Assembly: GCA_035582835.1 (NCBI GenBank)
Contig: JAYKAV010002955.1
Coordinates: 3,352,977-3,416,976, forward strand
Length of the DNA: 64,000 nucleotides
Source of the DNA: Phoebastria nigripes
Taxonomy: Eukaryota > Chordata > Aves > Procellariiformes > Diomedeidae
Direction: 5' to 3'
A model generated the notes under the pieces. The model saw nothing but the letters and a program-made list of their open reading frames with translations. It searched no databases and was not told where the DNA came from. The translations under genes were made by a program, and so were the position numbers. Below, piece after piece: positions 27,057 to 37,849 of the stretch; the stretch's first letter is position 1, and each line of letters starts with the position of its first letter.

Positions 27057-27359
27057 CTTGGTTTGCAGATGCTTTGCAAATAGTTCATAGCAGATATTTG
27101 TCATTTTTCTCTTTTTTGATGAGGTTTATAAGCATGGAGCATTGTTTCTATTCCTNAGCAGTTTGATTTATACAGCAAACCAACACAGCAGGAATTACAT
27201 ATTTTCCATGATGCTACCTGAAATCCACTTTAGTGAGTTTAGTGAATATTGAAGCTTGAATGTTTTGTTGGATAGAATTCTCATCAGTAATAACTGAGCT
27301 CATAGATCTTTGCAGGAAAAAAATATGCAAGAATAACATGCTCTGATAGACTCTGAGCC

Positions 27360-27419
27360 CAGGGTGGGTGGTTGACTCTAGAGGTCCCTTCTAACCTAAA
27401 TTATTTTATGATTCTAATG
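27360..27419 (+). mobile_element. CR1 LINE 3' tail fragment
   Basis: The segment reads GGTTG-ACT-CTAGAGGTCCCTT-CTAACCTAAATTATTTTATGATTCTA. This matches the 3' untranslated end of avian CR1 elements (the 'gaggtcccttccaacct' block followed by the ATTCTATG terminal repeat). Only about 60 bases survive and several are mutated, so it is an older copy than those at 29.3 and 33.1 kb. CR1 elements insert 5'-truncated, which explains the short length. Confidence 0.8.
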
Positions 27420-27899
27420 ATGAATGTTTCCAAACCCAAATGAGTCCATTTATTTGCCCCCATTCTTCCTTACTGAAATGAGAGGTGGGTTCATCTCTGC
27501 ACCTCCAGACATCAAAAAATGAGGTATTATGTCTAAACTCATTGTCTATGCTTTCTCTATGATAAATATAGAGGTTTATTTCTTTCAGCTGTCTCAGACC
27601 CCTATGTGAAAATGTGGTGAATTTACACTTTTGGGGTACCTGCGATATTCCACTGACTGACATGGGAACCTATCTATTAGCTGCCTTTTAGATATGTGAA
27701 GTTAAATGAAATGATTTCTGTACAAAGTTCAAAGGCTCAGTAATACAGAAAAGGGTCACAACAGCATGTGGGGACATTAAAATAACTTTGAAGACAATAT
27801 TAACAGTAATGGGAAAAAGTTTAATTCCACAAAATGGTAGGCACTTACNAACTAAGAAAATCAAGTCAGTGATAAACTGGGAGCTCAGCATTTGAAAGG

Positions 27900-28450
27900 A
27901 ACAGAAAAAGAAACATNTGTCTGTATTAGCAGATCAGATTGCTAGTCGCTACAAAAGTAATATAGAAGAAGAAATACAGTGGATAAAGAAGATAAAATAA
28001 TTTCACTAGAGGCAAAGTATCAACGTGAACCTACAAAGTCCAAGTACACTGCATAGAGTTACGGTTGCACTTACCCAAGAAAGACCAAACTGGAAAAGNA
28101 GGAGAGACTAGGATAATAAGGGAGATGTAGAATTTACTTCCAAAAGTTATTATGAGATCTGGCTTGTTTAGTTTAATGGAAAAGAAGGCAAGAAATCAGA
28201 AAACTGATCTCCATACATGCATGGAAGAAGGGCATAAAAAACAAGGAGTGTGAAAACTGCTTAAATGAAAGGATGATGTTAGAAGATGGACTAGTAGATA
28301 TTAAATGGAATGGGTATTCCACATATGAATATTAAACGAATAGAGGCTGGAAACTAGAAACATTTTTTAATAAGTGGAGGAAGGAGTTTGAATTTGGGAC
28401 TGGAGGAGTAAAAAGCCTGACTAGCTTGATGAAATGGATTATATGACTTG
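27900..28450 (+). mobile_element. Degenerate ancient CR1-like LINE (ORF2 3' region)
   Basis: Several blocks resemble the 3' part of an old amniote CR1 ORF2, in the right order. These are 'cagattgctagtcgctacaa' near 27937, 'tggcttgtttagtttaatgg' near 28161 (the 'LFSLxxKR' region), and 'gtaaaaagcctgactagctt' near 28409 (usually 'gcaaaaaacctgactggctt'). All frames are broken by stops and indels. The match is from memory of the family and is patchy; boundaries are approximate. Confidence 0.5.
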
Positions 28451-29328
28451 ATGGTGTAAACATTTCCTTCCAGTCCTGTATCTCGCTTACTTTTTTTTTT
28501 TTAATTTTTTTTTTTATTTTAAAGGACAGACTGAGAGTCAAAAAAGTAAGACACAAGGTCTCAGTTTTCTCTGGAAGTCGTGTTGGAATTGAGGACTGCA
28601 AATTGAGCAGTAATTATTCACTCATGAAAGTGTGTTCTACTTCAGCTTTGTCTTGTGCCTCACTAAATCTCATACTCACAAGCATTTACCAGAATGTTTC
28701 ACCCATGGAACAGCTGCTCAACTGCCAGAGGGAAAATGCCGTCGAGAAACTCTGAAAGAACAGTTTCATTTTTGTGAATAACATGTATGTTCAAGAATCA
28801 CCAGCACTCAGTGGAATACCAACTTTCTGTAGCAGGGAAAGGGACGCGGTCCCATTTAATACCTCCAAGAGTCATTTAAAACATTCCAGACATCTGAGGT
28901 CTGGAGGTCACTGTCTAGTGAACAGAATTAGTTTTCAACTGTTACCTTTTATGGAAAGGTAGCTCCTGTAGGCAAAAATATTTGCTTATCCTTGTATCAT
29001 CCTTCCTTAACTATTAACAGTTGCTTACAGTTTAATTTCATCTTCTCCAATCAAGAAGTATCTCATCTATTTTGCAGTTCCTGGCTCCTTCAGTTATAAA
29101 GGAGGATAACTCAGGCATAGTATGTACCTTTTTTTACATGAATGCTTATGTCTCAGACCACTTAAAGTCTATTTGCACCATTGTCTTACATTGCAGAAGT
29201 GTGGCAAAGAAGGATAATGATATGTCACCACTGCTGTAATGTATGGACTTATCTTGATTATAAGTGGGGCCAGGCTGCTCAATGGTTAAAATGGTTAATG
29301 GCTTGTTGAGGTTCTCATGCCCTTGCGA
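28451..29328. other. Noncoding DNA, no gene seen
   Basis: Contains an A/T homopolymer patch at about 28491-28520 and otherwise unremarkable unique sequence. Reading frames are short and unsupported. Confidence 0.55.
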
Positions 29329-29481
29329 GGAATCTGAGTCACCATCCCCAGAAGTATTTAAAAGACNTGTAGATGAGGTGCTTAGGGACATGGTTTAGTG
29401 GGCATGGTGGAGTTGGGTTGACGGTTGGACTCGATGGTCTCAGAGGTCTTTTCCAACCTTAATGATTCTATGATTCTATGA
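29329..29481 (+). mobile_element. CR1 LINE, 5'-truncated 3' end
   Basis: This runs from the end of ORF2 ('gagtcaccatcccca', then 'gtatttaaaagac', then 'gaggtgcttagggacatgg') through the stop codon and the short 3' UTR (GGTTGGACTCGATGGTCTCAGAGGTCTTTTCCAACC) to two ATTCTATG terminal units at about 29464-29480. This is the standard avian CR1 terminus; CR1 has no poly-A tail. The UTR carries the same 'gtgggcatggtgg.gttgggttgacggttggact' signature as the copy at 33.1 kb, so both belong to one subfamily. It is truncated to roughly 150 bp. Confidence 0.93.
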
Positions 29482-31022
29482 AGTTCCCTCAACTGTGTGC
29501 CATGCATGGCTTGGAGTGCAGGTTTTGCTAGACTTCCTTTCACTCTGTGTGGATGGGTGAAGGAGATGCTCTCCTCCCATCATACTTATCACTGACTGAA
29601 GCAGGACTCAATTTTCTAGGTTTATAAACCCATCAGGTAACCCAGGCTGTCATCCTGATTTTACTTCAGCCACCTTTCCTATTCCCTGTTCCTATCTTCC
29701 TAACATGAAGCCAGAGATTTTGATCAGATTTCAGTATTGACTTCTTGGTTTCCTAGGATCCTTGTCTCTCCACGGTGACAATGCAGGCTGACTTATTCCA
29801 ACAGCTGGTTTTCCAGTAGTCTCCCCCCCATAACTCCCCAAGGAAAATTACTGATTTCTCCCATTCTTCAGACCATTGGCTAGGCAAGAAAGTCGCAGCA
29901 CCGTGGCATCAACAGTCAGGGAACAGGACTCCAGAGACACCAGATTGTGTTCCAGTGTGGATATTATTCAGACTAATGGTTCAGTGTAGACCTAGCCAAA
30001 GACAGAATGAAAGAGGGTGAACTGTGTCTGAGAGCCACAATGGTTTCACAGGTTACTTCTCAGGATATTCTTAAGCCATTTACATATTTTTCCCTGCTCT
30101 GCTTAAATCACAATCTGGTTGCAAAAGGAAGACCTTTGGGGCATAACAAAAATAAACTGGTAAGCATAGTGATGAAGAATTGAGTGACAAGTAAGTAAAC
30201 ACTCCTCCCAACTTCGCTCTACGAAGTTCGCTTTGCTTGTCTCGGCAATTTCTTATGATCTTTCTGTCCACAAGCTTCATTCAAGTGTTTCCAGCAGCCA
30301 TCCAGCCACTTAATGCAGGTCATCAAGCTGCACTGCACTTGAACACAATGTGTGTTGCTAATAATCTAAAGTGACAAGACAGCATAAGAGCTTTTTTTAA
30401 AAAACTTATTAGCTGAATTTAATAAATTGAAAGGGAGCCTTTTTGACTGCCTAAGGAATGTCCAAACCTTATTTACGTTCCAGGGGCTCTAAGTGGAAAC
30501 CTTAATTAGAACTCAGAGATGTCATATGCTGTTTAGGTGATGCAAGTTGGGTTTATTTTATTCATTTATTTAAAAAATTCAGCCCCCAGGCAACTATCAG
30601 TTATTAAGTATTTTCAGTTGAGTGATATTTTTTGCTCTCTCAGTACTGACAGGTGATATACAGTGGAGAAGATTTTTGAGTATATAATCAAAATAACTTA
30701 TAATCTTTCTTCTTTTGTAAATATTGTAGTAGTATGTAATAGTATGTACAATGAGGCTGTACTTCTGCAGATTGGGTATCTGCTATGTGAAAGCCAGACA
30801 ATGACCAAAAAAATTTAACCTTCTTGTATTTCACCACAGAACAAAAGCTCATCTATTTCCCCCAAATGCAGGATTTCTTTTGACTTTGTCTGTAATGATT
30901 TTATACTTTCCATGGGGGATGTGGCTCTAATTCTGCCTCTCTATATGTATAGTTGAGCTAATACATAACTGTAGATCTGCAAAACAATTGAAGAGATTGG
31001 GTAGACTTTTCACAATCAAACT
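29482..31022. other. Noncoding DNA, no gene seen
   Basis: Unique AT-rich sequence. The part from about 30345 to 30620 is relatively free of simple repeats and contains TTAATTAGA and TTATTTAC-like motifs that could belong to a conserved element. Nothing is decisive. Confidence 0.45.
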
Positions 31023-31180
31023 TGGTGTCTTATGAGCAGGAGAGTGAGCAGGCAACCTCAGCGCTACTGGAAGCAGCGCTGTGAGGGAGGCGAGGAGTGT
31101 GCTGCATGTCAGGACTGACTCATCTTCTCCACTGTAAGCTGGAGCATCTGCTTTGGTCTAATAACAAGGAGAAATGGTAA
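31023..31180 (+). promoter_or_regulatory. GC-richer island with AP-1 site and splice-donor-like end (speculative first exon)
   Basis: A roughly 120-bp patch is clearly more GC-rich than its surroundings. It contains a duplicated AGCGCT (31060-31065 and 31075-31080), retained CpGs, a consensus AP-1 site TGACTCA at 31116-31122, and further down ATG directly followed by GTAAGAG (31174-31183), which looks like a 5' splice site. This could be a small promoter or first exon of an unannotated transcript or an enhancer. No TATA box or matching downstream exon was found, so it is speculation from composition and motifs. Confidence 0.22.
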
Positions 31181-33138
31181 GAGGTCTCACTTCTTAGTGT
31201 TTGCTAAGACGAGGCATAGCAAAAGAAACTAGGTCTGAGGAGTTATATGCAGCTCAGGATGCAGAATGTCTGCTTCTCTGATTATTTCCCCGTTGCTTTT
31301 CTATCACAAATCGAGACTCATTTTCTGTGAAATAGAAACTCTTCCTTAAAATTCAGTCCTATGATGCTAAATATTTAAAGGTATCAGCATAAACCTTTTG
31401 ATGACCCTTTTCACCTGATCTTAATCTCCTATCTAAAACCTTTGCTTTGACATCGCTATCTCCCTTTCTCTCTGTAGGGAATTCTCACTTTCTCTTTCAC
31501 CAGCAGTAACCTAAAGACCACTAAGCTACTTTAATCAGTTAGGCAGACTTCTTAGTGTACTCCTAGCAAGGATACACAAATATAACTGTAGTACTGATCA
31601 GGTAGACATATACAAAGCAAGTGAATCTTCATTATCAACTCAATTATGAACTTGTTCTCTGAAAGCCGTGACATATTAATTGGTTCATATTTAAGTTAAG
31701 AAATGAAAATATATTTTCATTTCTGCATGTCAAAGAAGGAGAAGCTGTCCTCATCTCTGAATACACAGGGAATGATGTGAACTACCTAGTAATTTCATAA
31801 CCCAGCTGTTCTGTAAGCAGAATCTTCCTGCCAATTTAGGATCCTGCCCTGGGTTTTTGATCTGCTGTGTTGACTTGTTTACCTTACAAAAATACCAGAG
31901 ATAAGGTTTACAGGCAGTGTGAGGGTTTAAAAGGGAAAGTTAAAGTGAGATTTATAGAGAGGCTCCTCAACTGAGTCACCAGAATGCAAATAAATGTTTA
32001 CTGACTATTACACAGGTTTCTTGAAACAAGAACATTTTGTGATCTCTCCATCCATCTTTTCTGCAAAATTATTAAAATATACAGCTACATTGAGCTGCCA
32101 GCCAGACCCTGACGCTTTTAGCAAGGAAACCCTTTCAAGCTTTGGTTGAAATACCGTGTCTTTCCTGCTTTCAAGAGGACTGGAAGTTGTTCTAGTGATA
32201 GCAGGGGCTCACAGTGGCAATTGCTTCTGGAGAGTCTTTGNCCAGCCCAGATTTATTTTATCTTGCAGAATAAAAATATTATATGCATATGTGTAGTATA
32301 CACAAGGTTTTATATAAATTTAACTGGTGTGTTCCTAGTTTTAATTTNCATTTTCATACCAGTAGTGAATTTCCAGCTGTTTGCAGGAGATCCCTAACAT
32401 CCTTTGAGTCACCATCCTGGAAAGGAGCTGAAAAAGACTGTACAGAGATTTCTCCTGTTCTCTGCAAGATGTGGAACGAGGCTGGCTCCTGCTTCCCTTG
32501 CATATAAAGACTTCTAAAAGAGGTCGGTGCAAAGACTCACATCCCAACATCTTTGAAAGTCTGTTTTGAAAGTAGGCTCACTTGTTTCTTTCAGGAAGGA
32601 AGGGTGAAGTAGGAGGGGAAATCCCAGATTAAAAATCTGTGGATACCTGGCAAGTTTTGGTATGGATGGGACTGTGGCAGATTCAACCTCTGGCAAGTTT
32701 TATAGATATCGCTTTGAAATCTATCTGATCGTAACTGTAGAGTGTATTGAAAGCATCGAAAAATGAAAACAAGCCTTTAAAAGAGAGCAAAACAGTGTGC
32801 ATTACCTCTACTCAGACCGGAATGCCTTGAACAGGTTTGCCTGCACAACTTTCTTCATGGCTGTGTGCATGAGTCAGCCCCCACCAGGCAATTGCAGAAG
32901 AGGATGGAGTTAACATTTATAATATAGGAAAATAAAAGGTCTGTGAGACCAGGCTTTCAAAGAAGTAGAGAATTGGAAAGCAGGATAGGTTCAGTGTTAG
33001 CCAATACACTGAAGGAATGGGTCCCTGCATAAGGGAATGAATGCAAGAGGGAAGATAAAATCGGGTAAAAGAAATGAAGCAAGAGTACAGCCATGTGAAT
33101 ACAGAGCTTCAGGTTAGAAGGACGTTTCACAAAACCTT
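31181..33138. other. Noncoding DNA, no gene seen
   Basis: AT-rich sequence with no transposon ends or credible exons. Overlapping reading frames near 32146-32550 are short, contain N-derived unknown residues and lie on both strands. Confidence 0.55.
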
Positions 33139-33732
33139 AATCATAGAATCATAGAATTGTTTAGGTTGAAAAAGACCTCTAAGATCATCAAGTCCAACCG
33201 TCAACCCAACACCACCATGCCCACTAAACCATGTCCCTAAGCACCTCATCTACACGTCTTTTAAATACTTCCAGGGATGGGGACTCCACCACTTCCCTGG
33301 GCAGCCTGTGCCAATGCTTGACAGCCCTTTCCGTGAAGATATTTTTCCTAATGTCCAATCTAAACCTCCCTTGGTGCAACTTGAGGCCATTTCCTCTCAT
33401 CCTATCGCTAGTTCCTTGGGAGAAGAGACCAACACCCACCTCGCTGCAACCTCCTTTCAGGTAGTTGTAGAGAGCGATAAGGTCTCCCCTCAGCCTCCTC
33501 TTCTCCAGNCTAAACAGTCCCAGTTCCCTCAGCCGCTCCTCATCAGACTTGTTCTCCAGACCCTTCACCAGCTTCGTTGCCCTCCTCTGGACACGCTCCA
33601 GCACCTCAATGTCCTTCTTGTAGTGAGGGGCCCAAAACTGAACACAGTATTCGAGGCGCGGCCTCACCAGTGCCGAGTACAGGGGCACAATCACTTCCCT
33701 AGTCCTGCTGGCCACACTATTTCTGATACAGA
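33139..33732 (-). mobile_element. CR1 LINE, 5'-truncated, reading frame still open
   Basis: On the plus strand the element begins with the reverse complement of the CR1 tail (tcatagaatcatagaattg at 33141). It continues through the 3' UTR complement (GACCTCTAAGATCATCAAGTCC) and then the complement of the ORF2 C-terminus, ending abruptly near 33732 in unique DNA. About 590 bp remain of a roughly 4.5-kb element; the 5' loss is the usual result of incomplete reverse transcription. The open frame across 490 bp indicates a fairly recent insertion compared with the other CR1 relics in the window. Confidence 0.95.
33224..33715 (-). pseudogene. CR1 ORF2 reverse transcriptase, C-terminal fragment
   Basis: A 163-codon open frame encodes the region after the catalytic palm of the CR1 ORF2 protein (endonuclease/reverse transcriptase, which copies CR1 RNA at the target site). 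Diagnostic pieces are '[19 protein letters not shown]' near residues 12-30, '[16 protein letters not shown]' near 39-54, '[20 protein letters not shown]' near 70-89, and the terminal '[12 protein letters not shown]' before the stop. The first methionine is internal; upstream the frame continues to the truncation point. The endonuclease and the reverse-transcriptase active site are absent, so it is non-functional. One residue (about 69) is unknown because of an N at 33509. Confidence 0.93.
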
Positions 33733-36127
33733 ATGATACAGAATCCTAATGTTTAGGATGATTAAGGCATTGAGCATCCTGGGCTTAAGTTAGGTCCTAA
33801 AGATAAGTGATATGAATATTCCCAGCTGGAAAAAAAATTATTTGGCTTTCCATGCCAGTAGAAAGAGCCGTATGCTACCTGCAATAACAGATAGGGCTAT
33901 AAATGACAACTATTTATGGAGCATAAACAGCAAACCATCTTAACTCTGGAGCTGCCTGGGAACAGGTCTGCTACACACACATATGTCAGCGTATGCCACA
34001 GTGGGACCATGCTCATTACATGGCTGTCTGGCCATTTCCTAACACTGAGTAAATAGCCAGTACCGTATTCCCTGTAGCTTGGCCACTTCTGCAGGCAGCT
34101 CTCCCAGCTTCCTTGGGTTGCTACACTTCTTTCAAGCCATGTCATGGCTACTCTGAAACAAGAAAAGAAAAAGGGGCAAGGAATCATTCCCAGTCCCTGA
34201 TCCTGATGCAGTTGCAGACTTTTGACCTCCCTGAGAGCATATAACTTCTATGGGAATTACTATTAACTAAAAAAGAAAGGGAAGAATATATATTGTATTG
34301 TACTTTGCTCTTGCAGGGGCAAACTTGAGTGGCAATCTACTGCACTCAGTGACTTCTATAAAACTGGTAGAAAAGGTCAAGTAATCAGCAAAGTAATGTT
34401 TAATTTGTAAAGCAATTCATTAAATAACAGCTCATATCTGACTAGAACATTGAACCTGTATCTGTCTCTAACAAAGTATGCATTTTTCCCTTAGAAATTA
34501 TAACAGAGCTTTGGGTACATGGTTTCATGCTTTCCTTGGGTGCCATTTAGTATACATAAGGAATTTTTTTGTTTATGAGGGCTCTTTAGTTAATGTAAGC
34601 ATACTGAAAAATAAAAAGAATTGAACTTTTCTTCCCAAGGCCTAAATAATAATGGTGATAGACCTCCATGATTATTTAAGAGTATCCAGACAGGACAGCA
34701 CTTATTAAAATAACATTTTTATGTGCTGTTTCTCTCCATTAGACGTTAAGAATGAAAATCAATCTCCTTTTTTTTTCCTTTTTTAATAAAAGGCACTTTT
34801 GTTCCGAGGCAGAGCTATTTATTTCTAAGTAGGCGAAGAGCCTAGAACCAGATGAAAAATAGCAACTTTTCCACCAATTTCCTCTCTGGCTATTCTTTCA
34901 GTATTACTTTCTAAGTCTCAGAGAGTACAGGCTCATAGTGAGAATGCACAGTGGGTTTTGCACTGTATCTGTCTTGCATTGATTTTCTGCCCTTTCCCCC
35001 CAAAAATGGGGAAAAAAACACCAAAACTGAGAATGTCACAGCATTGCTACCTCCACACAATTGACCATCATCGTGGTTACAGTGATCATTTAAAGAATAG
35101 ACATTGTATTTCAAACAGGCAAGGTATAAAGGGAGCCAAGTTTTAAAATAAATACCAATACCAGGAGGCTAAAAAAATGTTTTAGACCTGTGTTCAATTC
35201 ATATCAGCAGCTCATATATGAGAAATATTTGAACCTTTGGAGATATTTTAAGCCTTAGAAAGTGCTAAGTGCACTAGCAACATATAGCAAATTGCACAGG
35301 ACTGCAGAGCCCTCACCAGTTGTTTTGGAATTTACCAATATTTGCAGGATTCAGTGTGCAGAATTAACAGGGAAAAAAAATCCTTCCCCACTGTGCTAAA
35401 AGGCGTATGAATAAACCATACAGACCCAAACAGTAAATGGCACCTTTTTGTATTTCTATTTTACAAGAAACATACACATATAAATAAATATACATATATA
35501 TATACACACAAACAATCTTTTTAAATAGAAGAATCATATTTACAGGGAACAGGGACAGCTAAGACAGAAAAATATTGAAGGAGTATAATTTTTAATTTCA
35601 CTTTATAATTTCAGTGAATATAATTATATTCAAGGTCACTATGATGCTTTTGTCCCCTTCCTTTCAATGGAAGGAAAAGGAGAGGACAAGATTCAAATTA
35701 AAGCTTTCAGCCTTTGAGGGCAAAAGTATTCAAGACATTTGTACTCTAAAGCAACTGACGTAAATAGAGATTAGGTTGAAATCAACAGTGACAATGTTAG
35801 CTGGTCTACTGAGGAATAGGTCCCATGATGAGTGCTACAAGAGATTGTATATTAGTGGTCTGATTGCAATGTGAAATGGTTAGATATAATCAATGTGCCT
35901 TCAAAGTGCAGTTATATCCATTACTAAGACCTTAGTCATTGAGAGAACATAGCTCTGAGCATGTCTGATAACAATTCACAGTTCATAGGCATTTAAAGGG
36001 AAAACCTGACCATGCAGATATAAAAGTATGTTTACAAATTGAAATAATTGACTAAGCTCCATAAAGGAAAGTTTTGAACCTGATTTTGTATTGAAATGGT
36101 GACAAGGAAATTTCTTGTACTTATATG
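33733..36127. other. Noncoding DNA, no gene seen
   Basis: Includes a short T-rich patch near 34768-34786 and a TA/CA-rich patch at 35471-35510. The segment 34600-34880 is moderately complex and might be conserved. No exon or transposon terminus is supported. Confidence 0.5.
35471..35510. repeat. TA/CA-rich microsatellite
   Basis: Degenerate run of CATACACATATAAATAAATA followed by alternating TACATATATATATACACACA. Low-complexity DNA. Confidence 0.8.
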
Positions 36128-36146
36128 TGTTGTGGTTTAACCCCAC
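36128..36146 (-). mobile_element. LTR terminus relic
   Basis: TGTTGTGGTTTAACCCCAC is identical over its first 15 bases to the outer 15 bases of the complete LTR beginning at 40824 (TGTTGTGGTTTAACC). It is followed not by the rest of that LTR but by unrelated sequence and a GATA microsatellite. It could be the 3' end of a truncated same-family LTR or a chance match to a short motif. Orientation is assigned by analogy with the 40.8-kb copy. Confidence 0.4.
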
Positions 36147-36154
36147 AAAGCTTA

Positions 36155-36182
36155 GATGGATAGATAGATAGATAGATAGATA
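36155..36182. repeat. (GATA)n microsatellite
   Basis: Seven consecutive GATA/GATG units immediately beside the LTR-terminus relic. A typical polymorphic tetranucleotide repeat. Confidence 0.92.
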
Positions 36183-37849
36183 ACTTCAACTGAGTGCTCA
36201 CACTGGATAACTCAAATCTAAGTTAGAAGCATCACTCCTTTCTCTCACTCAGAGAGATATAGTATTATCTCCAAAAGGCTCCAGACAAAGATATGCCAAT
36301 ATCTTCTCGCTGACCATAGCTAGAGACTACGGGAGATACATTTGTAAATTATAGCGATTACATTTGTAATGCTACGCAATGTAGACATCACATTTAGGTG
36401 TCTAAAGTCTGAAAGTGAGAAGTGGCCTAAAAGCTCTTTTAGCTAAGCAATCATATAACATTCTACCTCCCCTTCTCCACCTCTCTGGCACTGTTCACCC
36501 ATTTTGACTTGAGTGGTTAGTTGAAATGTGAAGTTTTGTGGGTTTTTCCTAGCAGAGAGAAAAATCAACAGTAGCTGCATACCTTTCATGATTATTTGCT
36601 TTATTAATTGAAATAAAATAATGTAAAAAATGGTCGATATGATTTGACATGATCATGCTACCAGNATTTCTCACACTTTCAGTAACATCTAAGATAGTAC
36701 TTCAGTGTTTGATTTTTGACATTTATAGTTNATTAAAAGCAGATCCCTTCTTTTCCGTGCACAGTATACTAAGAACTATGCAAAAGTGTAAGATGGAGTA
36801 TCCCACCATTGAAGAGGTTTCAGTCCAAACGTGTTCATATGACACATTCTCCACAGGACTCCAGTACCTACTCAAAACTGGCTGACCTTCTGTGAGACCT
36901 GTTTGGGAGTTCATCACATAACATTAACCTGTTTTAAGGTAGGATGTAATACATGAGTGTGGCAAGTAAGAGGTGGGAACAAGATTAGCCTGACAGGTCA
37001 TTGCTGTCTAGATTTGTATTAGTTATGCATATTTTTATATACCTTTCTTAAAGTTACAGCTATTTAAATCCCTTTGTGTTAATATCTCAACCTAATTAAA
37101 TAATTCTAATGATTACTCTTTCCATTTTCACTTATTTGAGAATCTTTTTGCTGTGTCCCTATGTGTAGCTCCCTGTTCAACTTGATTCTGCTCTTGACAC
37201 ACAATCTATGTGTNAGTAGTGCCTGTTTTAAGACCACACAGCATGAATAGTATTAATAGGTATTAGTTCTATAATAAAAGGAAGGAACCCAATCCTGAAG
37301 TACCTGGATGGAGCCTGAAATACATGAGCATCAGCATNCTGACTGTAGTGGTGCTCTGTGTTACAGGAGGTCTTCAAGGTATATGAACTCTGCTGCAGAA
37401 ATGCTGTCTACAGGTAAATCTGGTTCATCTACAGACTTAGATAAAAACAGAGCTGTAAAATACCTTATCGGNTTCTCTAGATCAGTTTCTCAACCTGCTG
37501 TTGATGAACCATTCATGAGCTGAAGGCCAACATAAGACAATGTGCAAAAGGACTACCATAATACCATCCAGAACAAAATCAGTAAAAGTATGCTGCCTCT
37601 CTGTACTGCTAGAAATATATTCCTTTTATCTAATTTGAATCCATTTTGCTACAGTTTATACCCATGAAGAATTCATTAAACAGCAGCCTCTTTCACAATT
37701 AAAAGCTGTTCTCTCAATCAACTCTTCACGCTAAAAAACCATGTTAAGTCCTTTTCTGTCAGCTTTCTTCCCAGCTCATATTTTCCACTGATCTCCTACA
37801 GACTCTAATTGCTCCTCCTTTCTCCAGGAGTGTGATGTACAAAGAAGAG
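36183..37849. other. Noncoding DNA, no gene seen
   Basis: AT-rich sequence. It contains TTAGGTGTCTAAAG near 36393-36406, a motif related to those at 1326, 1505 and 1838. From 36665 onward single N bases are unusually frequent. No coding evidence. Confidence 0.5.

Larger units (their letters stand above)
10276..27340. other. Long AT-rich noncoding stretch, no gene seen
   Basis: About 17 kb holding microsatellites (10961-10999, 23165-23202), a T run next to an N (12032-12050), pyrimidine tracts (17931-17993, 23875-23926) and many short chance reading frames. The longest, 148 codons on the minus strand at 22176-22622, is rich in Ser, Leu, Phe and Tyr. It has no recognisable domain, and its opposite strand is purine-rich, a typical chance open frame. 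An AATAATTC-type inverted repeat lies at 27026-27056. I see no transposon terminus or exon here. Confidence 0.5.

Noticed and set aside
33308..33736. 142-codon plus-strand frame over the CR1 copy
   Set aside because: Antisense shadow of the CR1 ORF2 fragment, which is convincingly coded on the minus strand.
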